Assembly: GCA_016893485.2 (NCBI GenBank)
Contig: JAFEKX020000001.1
Coordinates: forward strand, 2,232,001 to 2,296,000
Source: Streptomyces sp. P3
Lineage (GTDB): Bacteria > Actinomycetota > Actinomycetes > Streptomycetales > Streptomycetaceae
Length of the DNA: 64,000 nucleotides
Reading direction: 5' to 3'
The notes under the pieces were generated by a model that saw nothing but the letters and a program-made list of their open reading frames with translations, was not told where the DNA came from and searched no databases. This document shows, piece after piece, positions 50,201-60,550 of the stretch. A program made the translations under genes and the position numbers. How positions within the stretch are numbered: position 1 is the stretch's first letter; every line of letters begins with the position of its first letter.

Positions 50201-51703
50201 GCCGGCGGTCGAGCTCCGGGGCATCACCAAGCGGTACCCCGGCACGCTCGCCAACGACTCCGTCGACCTGACCGTCCAGCGCGGCGAGATCCACGCCCTG
50301 ATGGGCGAGAACGGCGCCGGCAAGTCCACCCTGATGTCGGTCCTCTACGGCATGGAGCGCGCCGACGCGGGCTCCATCCGGATCGACGGGCGCGAGGTGT
50401 CCTTCGGCGACCCGAGCGCGGCGATGGCCGCCGGGCTCGGCATGGTCCACCAGAGCTTCAAGCTGTTCGACTCGCTGACGGTCGCCGAGAACGTCGTCTA
50501 CGCCGCCGAGCCGCGCCGGTTCGGCCTGGTGGACCGGGCCGGGCCCGTCGCCGGGTGCGGGAGCTGGCGGCGGAGCACGGGCTCGCCGTCGACCCGGACG
50601 CCCGGGTCGGCGACCTGCCGGTCGGGCTGCGGCAGCGGGTGGAGATCCTGAAGCTGCTGCACCGGGGCGCCCGCACGCTGATCCTGGACGAGCCGACCGC
50701 CGTGCTCACGCCGGCCGAGGCGGACGCCCTGTTCGCGGTCCTCAAGTCGCTGGCCGCGCAGGGCCGTACGGTGATCCTTGTCACGCACAAGCTGCGCGAG
50801 GTCCTCGAAGGCAGCGACAACGTGACCGTGCTGCGGGACGGCCGGGTGGTCGCCCGCCTGGTCACCGCGGACACCACCGCCGATGACATCGCCGCCGCGA
50901 TGACCGGCCGCGCGGTCGACCTGGACCGCGTTCACGCGCCCGGGACCCCGGGTGACGTGGTCCTGGACGTGAGCGACCTCACCACCGACGCGGTCCACGG
51001 AGTGGGACTCACCGTCCACGCCGGGGAGATCGTCGGCATCGCGGGTGTCGCCGGAAACGGCCAGAGCGAGCTGATCGAGGCCCTGGCCGGGCTACGGCCG
51101 GTCGTCTCCGGCCGGGTCGCGCTGAAGGGCCGGGACATCACCCACGTCTCCGCCACCGAGCGCCGTGCGCAGGGCCTCGCCTACGTACCGGAGGACCGGC
51201 ACGCGGTCGGTACGGCACCGGCGGCGTCCGTGGCGGACAACCTCGCGATGGGCCACCACCGAACGTCCCTGTCCAGCAAGGGACTTCTGCCGCCCGCATC
51301 CGTACGCGCCCACGCCGGGCGGCTGATCGAGCGGTTCGGCATCAAGGCGGCCACCCCCGAGGTGCCCGCGTCCGCGCTGTCCGGCGGCAATCTGCAGAAG
51401 CTGCTGATCGGCCGCGAACTCGCCCACGAGGCACCGCTGTTGCTCGTCGAGCAGCCCACCCGCGGGGTCGACATCGGCGCCATCCAGAACATCCACGACC
51501 AGATCGTCGCCTACCGCGACGCCGGTCACGCCGTCCTCCTCGTCTCCGCCGAACTCAGCGAGATCCGGGGCCTCGCGGACCGCGTCCTCGTGATGTACGA
51601 GGGCCGGGTGACGGCGACGTACACGAAGGACGAGGCGGACGAACGGGCACTGGGACTCGCCATGGCGGGCGGGACCGTAGTGCCGACGGAGGTCCTCGAC
51701 TGA
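50181..51703 (+). CDS. Nucleoside-type ABC transporter ATPase, two nucleotide-binding domains
   Basis: The fused ATPase of a BMP-type importer, about 507 residues. The first cassette has HALMGENGAGKSTLMSVLYG and LILDEPTAVLTP, with the non-canonical signature DLPVGLRQRVEILKLL usual in this family. The second has a degenerate GVAGNGQSELIEAL, signature ALSGGNLQKLLIGREL and LLVEQPTRGVDIGA. A base is lost near 50545. It overlaps the binding-protein gene and is followed by a permease gene after one base. Confidence 0.9.
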
Positions 51704-51704
51704 C

Positions 51705-52812
51705 ATGACAGGCATTCAGATCCCGCGCATATCAGGGTGTTGCGCTCCCCGTCACCTTCTCCGTGCTCGCGGGGCTGGTCATCGGCGCCCTGTTCCTCGT
51801 CGGCACCGGCGCGGACCCCTTCACGGCGTACGGCGCCGTCCTCACCGGCTCGCTCGGCGCGGACGGCATCGGCTCCACGCTGAGCACCGGCACCAGCGTG
51901 CTCGGCATGGCGCTCGCGCTGGCGATCCCGCTGCGCGCCGGACTGATCAACCTCGGCGGCGACGGACAACTGGTCCTCGGCGGCATCACGGCGGCCGTGA
52001 CCGGCCTGTACTCGCCGCTGCCCGCGCCGCTCACCGTCGTCCTGGCACTGCTCGCGGGCATGGCGGCGGGCGCCGCGTACGCCACCCTGGCCGCCCTGTG
52101 CGAGAACCGCCTCGGCGTTCCGCTCCTGGTCAGCAGCCTGCTGCTGAGCTACCCGGCGGTCTCGCTCGCCTCCTACCTGGCGCGGTACCCGCTGAAGGAA
52201 CCAGGCTCCAGCCTCCCGCAGACCCGGGCGATGCCGGACGGCGTGGCGCTGCCCGCGTTCGGCGACTCGACGGTCACCGTCGGGCTCGTCCTGATCGTCC
52301 TCGCGGCAGCCGCGTACTGGTTCACCGACAAGCGCACGGCATTCGGCTATGAGATCCGCATGACCGGTCTCAACTCCCGCTTCGCCGCCTACGCGGGCGT
52401 CGAACGCCGGGGCCTCACCCTCAAGTTGATGTCCGTCTCGGGCGCGCTGGCCGGACTCGTGGGCGCCATAGGGGTGTTGAGCTTCCCGTACCGCTTCGTC
52501 GACGGCTCGCTCACCGCACCGGGCTACACCTGGACGGGACTCACGGCCGCGCTGCTCGCCGCGGCGGCCCCGCTCGGCACGGTCGTCGCGTCCTTCTTCT
52601 TCGCCGTCCTCGCGGTCGGCGGCCTGGCGATGGAGCGGACGACCGAGGTGCCGCGTGAGCTGACGCAGGTGCTCCAGGCCATCGTGATCGTGTTCCTCGC
52701 GGCCCGACTGCGGTTCCCCGGGCGGTGGTTCACGAGACGTGCCCGGGAGGACCGGGACGACAGCGCTCAGGAAGCCTCTCCGGAGACCGCTCAGCAGATC
52801 GGGGCCTTGTGA
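51705..52812 (+). CDS. Nucleoside-type ABC transporter permease 1
   Basis: A membrane subunit of about 368 residues with roughly nine hydrophobic helices, of the BPD_transp_2 class (INLGGDGQLVLGGITAAVTG is the typical loop; TGLNSRFAAYAGVERRGL the cytoplasmic ATPase contact). One extra base near 51738 separates the first 11 codons (MTGIQIPRIS) from VALPVTFSVLAGLVIG. The stop TGA overlaps the next ATG by one base. Confidence 0.87.
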
Positions 52813-53683
52813 TGTTCTTCGACTCCGATCTGCTGATGTCGGCGCTGCGCGCGCTGACCCCGATCCTGCTGGCCGCGCTCGGCGGTGCCCTGTGCGAGCG
52901 GGCGGGGGTTTTCAACATCGGCCTCGAAGGCATGATGCTGATGGGCTGTTTCACGTCGGTGGCCACGAGTTGGTTCACGGGCAGTGCCTGGCTCGGTGTG
53001 CTCGCCGCCGCCCTCGCGGCAGCCGCGTACTCGCTGATCCTGGCCGTCGGGGCGGTGACTCTGCGCGGGGACGCGGTCGTTCTCGGAATCGCCATGAACC
53101 TCCTGGCGGTTGGGCTGACCAGCTTCCTGTTGCGTACGGTCTTCGGTGTGCAGGGCACTTTCGACGATCCGTCACTCGCCGGGCTGCCGCTGGTCGGTGG
53201 CTTCACCCCCTCGCCTATCTGGCGTTCGTCGCGGTCGCGGTGGCCGCGGTGCTGCTGTCCCGGCATGTGTGGGGGCTGCGGCTGCGCGGGGTCGGCGAGG
53301 CACCGGACGCGGCGGCCACGCTCGGGGTGAACCCGGCGAGGTACAAGTACGCGGCCGTGCTCGTCTCCGGTGTCCTGTGCGGGCTCGCGGGGGCCCAACT
53401 CGCCCTCGGCAACGTCACGTTGTTCTCCGAGAACATGACGGCGGGCCGGGGCTGGATCGCGGTCGTGGCGGTGATGCTCGGCCGTGCGGCACCCGTCGGC
53501 GTGCTGCTCGCCGCGCTGCTCTTCGGTCTCGCCGAGGCCGCCGGCTTCCGCCTCCAGGGCGTCGGCCTGCCCCAACAGGCCACGGACGCCGCGCCGTACG
53601 TCGTGACCCTCGTCGCCCTCTTCCTCTCGACGGCCCGCCGCCGTCGCCGTACCGCCGACTCCCCCACCGGAGCTGTCACATGA
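52812..53683 (+). CDS. Nucleoside-type ABC transporter permease 2
   Basis: The second membrane subunit, about 290 residues. The family signature is ERAGVFNIGLEGMMLMGCFT, and the ATPase contact is GVGEAPDAAATLGVNPARYK. One base is lost near 53210. The start overlaps the stop of permease 1, and its stop overlaps the phosphorylase start (ATGA), so import and nucleoside cleavage are translationally coupled. Confidence 0.88.
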
Positions 53684-54430
53684 CGCAGGACCTGTTGCCC
53701 ATCACCCGAATACCGCGCACGGGACTTCCCCGCACGCGGTCGTCGTCGGCGACCCGGCGCGCGCCGCCGCCGTCGCCGCGCTGCTCGACGGTGCCGAGGA
53801 GGTGTCGCACCACCGCGAATACCGTGTGTTCAGCGGGAGTTGGAAGGGCCTGCCGGTCACCGTCGCCTCGCACGGAGTGGGCGGACCGGGCGCGATCCTG
53901 CTGTTCCAGGAGCTGGCGGACGCGGGCGTGCGCACCTTCCTGCGCTTCGGCACGGCGGGCGCGATGAAGCCCGGCATCGGCGACGGCGACCTCGTCATCG
54001 CGGAGGCGGCCGTACGCGACGACGGTGTCACCCAGCAGCTGCTGCCCCGGAGTACCCGGCGGTCGCGGCTCCCGAGGCGGTCCTCGCCCTCCAGCGCGCG
54101 GCCCGCGCCGCCGACGCCCCGCACCACCGCGGCATCGTCTGGACCCGAGCCGCCTTCCAGCCCGGCCTCCTCCCCCTCTTCTCCTACGACGGCGCCGGGC
54201 TCGCGGCGATCGAGATGGAGCTGTCGGCGCTGCTGGTGACGGCCTCGCTGCGCGGGCTTGTCGCGGGCGGGGTGCTGGTCGTGGACGGCGCGAACGCCGA
54301 CGAGCTCGTCGACGCGGAGACCACCGGCGGGTACGACCCGCACCGGGACGTCGTCGCGGCCGGTGTCGAGCGGGGCGCGGTGGTGTCGCTGGAGGCGTTG
54401 CGGCTGCTGGCGGAGGAGTACTCGGCATGA
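53680..54430 (+). CDS. Nucleoside phosphorylase (PNP/UDP family)
   Basis: Cleaves a nucleoside with phosphate to base and (methylthio)ribose 1-phosphate. It has about 250 residues with the N-terminal phosphate loop HAVVVGDPARAAAVAALL, TFLRFGTAGAMKPGIGDGDL and the ribose-binding AIEMELSALLVTASLRG. Two bases are lost, near 53727 and 54045. The substrate is not readable from motifs. Coupling to an MTA/SAH-type deaminase and to mtn genes suggests methylthioinosine, whose product is the MtnA substrate; purine or uridine nucleosides are alternatives. Confidence 0.85.
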
Positions 54431-55721
54431 CCATCGACCTGTTGGTGCACGGCGGGGACGTCCTGACCGTCGACGAGGCCGGAACGGTCGTACGGGACGG
54501 GGCGGTTGCCGTTCACGAGGGCGAGATCGTCGCCGTAGGACCGACCGCGGACGTGACAACTCGGTTCACGGCCACGGAGTCCATTGACGCGGCGGGCTGT
54601 CTCGTCCTGCCGGGGTTGATCAACACGCACACGCATCTCGCGATGACGCTGCTGCGCGGTCGCGCCGACGACGTGACACTCCAGGGCTTCCTGGAACGGG
54701 TGTTGACGTGGGAGGCCGAGCTGCTGGCGCCGAAGAACGTGGCGGCGGCGGTGCGGCTCGCGGTGGCCGAGAGCGTACGGGCCGGGGTGACGTCGGCGCT
54801 CGACATGTACTGGTTCCACGAGGCGGCCGAACAGGCGGCCCGCGAGGCGGGCTGGCGACTGCACACCGGCCCCACCTTCATGGACGTGCCGGAACCGCCG
54901 GACGGGATGCCGTACGAGCGTCGACTCGACTGGGCGCGAAGGGACTTGGCGGCCCGGGGCGAGGCACGCCACGGCAGTCGCCCGGTCCTGTTCGCGCACT
55001 CGACCTACACCCTCGCCCCCGACCAGCTCGTCGACATCGCCGACCTGGCACGGGAGTTCGGGGCGCTGCTGCACATCCACGCGGCGGAGAACGCGACCGA
55101 GGTCGCCACCGTCGAGGTCAAGTACGGCAAACGGCCTGTGGAGTTGCTCGACTCGCTGGGGCTGCTCGGCCCCGATCTGCTGCTCGCGCACGCCGTGGAC
55201 CTGACCGGCCCGGAGATCGCGGCGCTGGCCCGCACCGGCACGTCGGTCGCCCACTGCCCGGTGTCCAACCTGAAGTTGGGCTGCGGCATCGCGCCGGTGC
55301 CCCGGCTGCTCAGCGCGGGCGTCACCGTCGGCCTCGGCACGGACGGCGCGGTCAGCTCCAACACGCTGGACGTGCTGGGCGCCGTACGACAGGCCGCGTT
55401 GGTCCACAAGGCGGGCGGCGACCCGACGGCCGTCGGTGCCGAACAGGCCGTACGGATGGCGACGATCGAGGGCGCGCGGGCGCTGGGCCTGGGGGATCAC
55501 CTGGGCTCGCTGGAGGCAGGCAAGCGGGCCGATCTGATCGTGCTGGACCTGAGGGCGCCGCATCTGCGGCCGCTGCACGACCCTGGTCGACGCTCGCGTA
55601 CGCCGCGCACTCGGCGGACGTACGCGACACCGTGGTGGACGGCCGGGTGCTGATGCGGAACCGGACACTCGTCACGCTGGACGAGGACGCGGCGCTCGCC
55701 GAGCTCGAAGCACTTGCCTGA
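54427..55721 (+). CDS. MTA/SAH-type nucleoside deaminase (amidohydrolase family)
   Basis: A metal-dependent amidohydrolase of about 431 residues. Metal ligands appear in LINTHTHLAMTLLRG (HxH), LHIHAAENATE, LLAHAVDLT and GLGTDGAVSSNTLDVLG (Asp). It matches the 5-methylthioadenosine/S-adenosylhomocysteine deaminase group, which releases ammonia from the adenine ring. One base is lost near 55582, close to the C-terminus (DPWSTLAYAAHSADVRDTVV after repair). The start overlaps the phosphorylase stop by four bases. Guanine or other aminohydrolase activity is possible but less fitting here. Confidence 0.85.
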
Positions 55722-55772
55722 GCTGTGCATTTCCCTCCCGTTCAGCCCGCTGAACCCCCATAATGGCCTGAT

Positions 55773-55783
55773 ACATCGGATGT
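55773..55783. promoter_or_regulatory. Candidate operator of the GntR regulator
   Basis: ACATC-G-GATGT is a perfect 5-1-5 palindrome 22 bp upstream of the regulator start, in the usual place for FadR-type autoregulation. Confidence 0.5.
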
Positions 55784-55805
55784 CTGAACAACAGGGAGGC
55801 CGGCC

Positions 55806-56477
55806 ATGGCGGTCACCGATGAGGCGATCGAGAAGATCAAGGGAATGATCGTCTCCGGCGCGCTGCGGCCCGGGGACCGGCTGCCCAAGGAGAGCGAACT
55901 CGCCGCCGAACTGGGGCTGTCCCGCAACTCCCTGCGGGAGGCCGTGCGCGCCCTGTCGCTGATCCGCATCCTGGACGTGCGCCAGGGCGACGGCACCTAC
56001 GTCACCAGCCTGGACCCCCAACTCCTGCTGGAGGCGCTGAGTTTCGTCGTGGACTTCCACCGCGACGACACGGTGCTGGAGTTCCTGGCCGTCCGGCGCA
56101 TCCTGGAGCCGGCCGCCACGGGGATGGCGGCGCTGCGCATCAGCGAGCAGCAACTGGCCGCGCTGAGCGCCCAGTTGGACGCACTGGGCGGGGCACCCTC
56201 GGTGGAGGAGCTGGTCGCCTGCGACCTGGAGTTCCACCGGGGCATCGTGCGCAGCTCCGGCAACTCGGTGCTCTGCTCCCTCCTCGACGGACTGTCCGGG
56301 CCCACCACCCGGGCCCGGATCTGGCGCGGGCTGACGCAGGAGGACGCGGTGAGCCGGACGCTGCACGAGCACCGGGCGATCCTCGGCGCGCTGCGCGACC
56401 GGGACGCCGAGGCCGCGCGGTCGTGGGCGACGGTGCATATCGCGAGCGTGGAGCAGTGGCTGCGTTCGAGCCTGTGA
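55806..56477 (+). CDS. GntR-family regulator, FadR/FCD type
   Basis: A 223-residue regulator with an intact frame. The N-terminal winged helix is IVSGALRPGDRLPKESELAA and LGLSRNSLREAVRALSLIR. The C-terminal FCD ligand domain has metal-site residues in CDLEFHRGIVRSSGN and LHEHRAILGAL. It follows the deaminase by 84 bp on the same strand and may control that operon or itself through the palindrome at 55773-55783. The ligand is unknown; a salvage nucleoside is a guess. Confidence 0.92.
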   Translation: MAVTDEAIEKIKGMIVSGALRPGDRLPKESELAAELGLSRNSLREAVRALSLIRILDVRQGDGTYVTSLDPQLLLEALSFVVDFHRDDTVLEFLAVRRILEPAATGMAALRISEQQLAALSAQLDALGGAPSVEELVACDLEFHRGIVRSSGNSVLCSLLDGLSGPTTRARIWRGLTQEDAVSRTLHEHRAILGALRDRDAEAARSWATVHIASVEQWLRSSL

Positions 56478-56673
56478 TCGAGTGGGGCGCTCCGTCGATC
56501 CATCGGAGGAGTGACCGGCCGGGTCGGGTCCGCACAGGATGGCGATCTTGTGTGTTCGAGCCGCTCGGACGGGGCAGGCATGGGTTCACTCCCCGTGCAA
56601 GGGGCTGCGGGCGCCCCCGTCGGACGCCGTAAGGTTGGGGCGTACGCGAGGACGGATCGGAAGGAGGCGCTGG

Positions 56674-57671
56674 GTGATCGAGCTGGAGGGGGTTCCCGAG
56701 CTGATCGACCCAGTGATGGTGGCCGCGTTCGAGGGCTGGAACGACGCCGGCGACGCCGCCTCCACCGCGGTCGCGCACTTGGACAAGGAGTGGAAGGGCG
56801 AGGTCTTCGCGGCCCTGGACGCCGAGGACTACTACGACTTCCAGGTCAACCGGCCCACGGTGTGGATGGACGCCGGAGTGCGAAAGATCACATGGCCGAC
56901 GACCCGCCTCTCGGTGGTCCGGGTCGGCGGCGAGAAACCGCGTGACCTCGTGCTCGTCCGGGGCATCGAACCGTCCATGCGCTGGCGCTCGTTCTGCAAC
57001 GAACTGCTGGGCTTCGCGCACGAGTTGGGCGTCGAACTGGTGGTGATCCTGGGCGCGCTGCTCGGTGACACCCCGCACACACGTCCGGTGCCGATCAGTG
57101 GCACCACGTCTGACTCGGACCTGGCGCAGCGGATGGACCTGGAGGAGACGAAGTACGAGGGTCCCACCGGGATCGTCGGCATCCTCCAGGAGGCGTGCAC
57201 GCACGCGGGCGTCCCGGCCGTGTCGCTGTGGGCGGCGGTGCCGCACTACGTGTCGCAGCCACCCAACCCGAAGGCGACCCTGGCGCTGCTCAACCGCCTG
57301 GAGGACCTGATCGACGTGCGCATCCCGCTGGGCGAGCTGCCCGAGGACGCGCGTGCCTGGCAGGTCGGCGTGGACCAGCTGGCCGCCGAGGACAGCGAGG
57401 TCGCCGAGTACGTGCAGACGCTGGAGGAGGCCCGCGACACGGCGGAGCTGCCGGAGGCGTCGGGCGAGGCCATCGCGCGTGAGTTCGAGCGCTACCTGCG
57501 CAGACGCGACGGCGGCCCGCAGCCCGGGGCCATGCCACGGCGGACGGCAGCGACAGCGCGTCGTATCTGCGGGACAACCCGGGCGGCGGCCGGACGAAGC
57601 CGCAGCGGCCGGCGAAGCCGGACACGGAACCGGAGGCCGACGGGGACGACGAGGACTCCTCCGAGGAGTGA
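56674..57671 (+). CDS. PAC2-family protein
   Basis: A protein of about 332 residues of the PAC2 family, named after the eukaryotic proteasome assembly chaperone 2. Conserved parts are MVAAFEGWNDAGDAASTAVA, GALLGDTPHTRPVPISGTTS and ALWAAVPHYVSQPPNPKATL-like segments. An acidic disordered tail follows. A lost base in the G run near 57527-57533 affects only that tail. The GTG at 56674 (VIELEGVPEL) has GGAGG seven nt upstream. A role in proteasome assembly is suggested only by family and is unproven in bacteria. Confidence 0.9.
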
Positions 57672-57729
57672 GTCCTTCCGTCAGGTAGGTCGTTTCGTCA
57701 GGTGAGTCCGTCCGTCAACAGGGCGTGAG

Positions 57730-57769
57730 ACAGGGGCGGTTCCTCCCGGGTGGGAGGAACCGCCCCTGT
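57730..57769. terminator. Bidirectional hairpin between PAC2 gene and mshC
   Basis: A perfect 18-bp stem (ACAGGGGCGGTTCCTCCC and its complement) with a 4-nt loop lies between convergent stops at 57671 and 57784. Confidence 0.85.
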
Positions 57770-57783
57770 TCTGTGGGCTGTTG

Positions 57784-59010
57784 CTACAGGGCCACGCCCA
57801 ACAGGGCGTCCACGGCGCGGGAGACGATGCCGGGGGCGCCTTCGTCGCTGCCGCCCCGGTCCCGCTGGAGGGCCGCCCAGCGGTCGACCGCGGCGAGCGC
57901 GGCCGGGGCGTCCAGGTCGTTCGCGAGAGCTTCGCGCATCTCCTCGACGACCGTCAGCGCGGAGGGCCCGTCGGGCCGGGAGACCGCGGCACGCCAGCGC
58001 CCGAGCCGGGCGGCGGCGTCCTCGAGGACCCCGTCGGTCCACTCCCAGTCGGAGCGGTAGTGATGGGCGTGCAGGGCGAGCCGGATGGCGGCCGGGTCGA
58101 CGCCCTCGCGGCGCAGCGCGGAGACGAAGACGAGGTTGCCCGGGACTTCGACATCTTCTCGCCGTCCAGGCCGACCATGCCGGCATGGACGTAGGCCTTG
58201 GCCATGGGGAACTCGCCGGTCAGCACCTGGGCGTGCGAGGCGCCCATCTCGTGGTGCGGGAAGGCGAGGTCGGAGCCGCCGCCCTGGACGTCGAAGCCCA
58301 TGCCGAGGTGGTCGAGGGCGATCGCGACGCACTCGATGTGCCAGCCGGGCCGTCCCTGGCCGAGCGTGCCGCCGTCCCAGCTCGGCTCGCCCTCGCGGGC
58401 GGCCATCCAGAGCATCGGGTCGAGCGGGTTCTTCTTGCCCGGGCGGTCCGGGTCGCCGCCGCGCTCGGCGGAGAGCAGGCGCATCGCGGCCGCGTCGAGG
58501 TTGGAGACCCTGCCGAAGTTCGGGTCGGACCCGACGGAGAAGTAGATGTCGCCGTCGAGGTCGTAGGCGGCACCGGCGTCCCTGAGGCGCTCGACCAGCG
58601 GCACGATGCCCGGTATCGCCTCGACCGCGCCGATGTAGTGCTTCGGGGCAGCATCCGCAGGGCGGTCATGTCCTCGCGGAAGAGCGCCGTCTCCTTCTCG
58701 GCGAGGGTCACCCAGTCGACGCCGTCGCGCACGGCCCGCTCCAGGAGCGGGTCGTCGACGTCGGTCACGTTCTGGACGTAGTGAACCTGCCGCTTGGTGT
58801 CGAGCCACACGCGCTGCACGAGGTCGAACGCGTTGTAGGTCGCCGCGTGTCCCATGTGGGTGGCGTCGTACGGCGTGATGCCGCAGACGTAGATACGGGC
58901 GACGGGACCGGTGTCGGGGTGACCGGACCGCCGGTCGCGGTGTCGTGGATCCGAAGGTCGCGGCCCTTGCCGGGCAGGGCGGGGACCTCAGAAGCGGGCC
59001 AGGCATACAT
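57784..59010 (-). CDS. mshC: Mycothiol ligase MshC (cysteine:GlcN-Ins ligase)
   Basis: Joins cysteine to glucosaminyl-inositol with ATP in mycothiol synthesis, the main actinobacterial thiol. It resembles cysteinyl-tRNA synthetase: [20 protein letters not shown] contains the zinc Cys and the HIGH-like motif, [15 protein letters not shown] the zinc His/Cys pair, and [15 protein letters not shown] the KMSKS loop. It lacks the tRNA-binding C-terminus. Three lost bases (58917, 58645-58648, 58139-58142) are repaired to 409 residues, the normal length. It is the last gene of a four-gene operon. Confidence 0.94.
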
Positions 59011-59104
59011 GTCATGAGCGTAACCGGACGGATGATCCGTTTACGAACCGGACCAGGCCGTATGGCCGGTAAGGCGCTCTTGCGCGCCCCCGCCCCGTGT
59101 GCAA

Positions 59105-59922
59105 CTACACCGGCGGCCAAGGAATCGCGGGCCACTCCCCGCTCGGCTCGGGATGCTTCCGTCCGCGAGCAGCGCGTCGACCCGCGCGCGCGTGGCATCG
59201 AGTTCCACGTCGGTGATCAGCTCGGCGAGCTTCCCGGCAAGACCGGCGCCGTCGCTGAGCGCCTCCCTGAGCCCCTGGAGGACCTCGACCGCCTCCGGAG
59301 TGAGGGGATCGCCCGCCCAGCCCCACAGGAGGGTGCGCAGCTTGTCCTCGGCGTTGAAGGTGACACCGTGGTCGATGCCGTAGAGGCGGCCCTCGTCGGC
59401 GGGCAGCAGATGGCCGCCCTTGCGGTCCGCGTTGTTGATGACCGCGTCGAGGACGGCGAGCCTCCGCAGCCGCTCGTCGTCGGCGTGCACCAGGAGGGCC
59501 GTCTTCCCCTCGCCGACCTCGGCGAAGGCGATGGCCTTCCAGCCCTCGCCGGGCTCCTCGGCGTCGACCAGGGCGAGCAGCTCGGACCCGGGCGCGGCCT
59601 CGATCCACAGCTGGCACATGCCCTCGCCGTGCGGCCCGTCGCGCAGCACCGTGGTGGGGACGAGGCCCCAGCCGGTCGCCTCGGAGACCTCGTATGCGGC
59701 GACCTCGCGCTGGGCGAGGGTGCCGTCCGGGAAGTCCCACAGGGGGCGCTCCCCGGCGACGGGTTTGTACACGCAGGACGCCTCACGGCCCTCGTACGTC
59801 ACGGAGCAGAACAGCACCGCGTTCGAGGCCTCGCGGATGCGTCCGCGCACTGTCAGCTCACCATTGGCGAGCAGCTCGGCCGTGGTCACGCTCCGCGGCG
59901 GTATCCGTTCTGGCGCGGACAT
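59105..59922 (-). CDS. Kinase-like protein of the SCO1664 family
   Basis: About 272 residues. The sequence has a phosphatidylinositol-kinase/HipA-like look: [20 protein letters not shown] (possible nucleotide Lys), [18 protein letters not shown] (catalytic-loop-like NxDRK) and [20 protein letters not shown] (metal Asp). The true substrate is unknown. A lost base near 59155 changes the end; repair gives [16 protein letters not shown]. The ATG at 59922 lies inside the end of the DUF3090 gene (37-bp overlap). This family, DUF3090 and the phosphatase at 60551 travel together beside mshC in actinobacteria. Confidence 0.85.
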
Positions 59923-60475
59923 ACGTGTCCTTCCGGGTCGAGCGGGAGGCTGCACAGCGGGCAGGGCGGACGGCCGGCGTTGACGACGTCCAGGGCCCGC
60001 TTGGCGAAGGCACGGGCCTGGGCCCCGGTGAGGCGGACCCGCAGCATCGGCGGGCCGTTCTCCTCGTCCTGGAGGAGGCGCTCCTCGGCCTCGGCGAGGT
60101 CCTCGTCGGTGTCGGCGTCGAGTTCGACGAGGGCCTGCGCCTCGACGATCATGCGCTGCTCCTCACCGTCCCAGGCGAGCGCCATGGTGCCGACGCGGAA
60201 CTCCTCCTCGACGGGGGTCTCCAGCGGGCGGGTGTCGGAGATCTCGGTGGGGTGACGGCCGGGACGGCCGCGCTGCCGCCACTGCGCCGCACGACCTCGT
60301 CCAGAAGCTCGTCCATGCGCTCGGCGAGCGCGGCGACCTGCGTCTTCTCCAGGGCCACGCTGGTCACCCGAGGACCGGAGGCGGCCTGGAGGAAGAACGT
60401 ACGGCGCCCGGGCAGTCCGACCGTGCCGGCTACGAAGCGGTCCGGCGGGTCGTAGAGGAACACCTGACGGGACAC
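59886..60475 (-). CDS. DUF3090 family protein with C-terminal zinc ribbon
   Basis: About 196 residues. The N-terminus MSRQVFLYDPPDRFVAGTVG and the segment RTFFLQAASGPRVTSVALEK are typical of DUF3090. The C-terminus has [20 protein letters not shown], three cysteines plus His that could bind zinc. One base is lost near 60258. The function is unknown. It overlaps the kinase-like gene downstream and follows the phosphatase gene by 75 bp. Confidence 0.88.
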
Positions 60476-60550
60476 GTCCTGTCTCCATTGGGATCGACTG
60501 CTGACAAGTGCGGCGCTACTGCGACCGCTTCACCCTACTGCGGCCGACGA

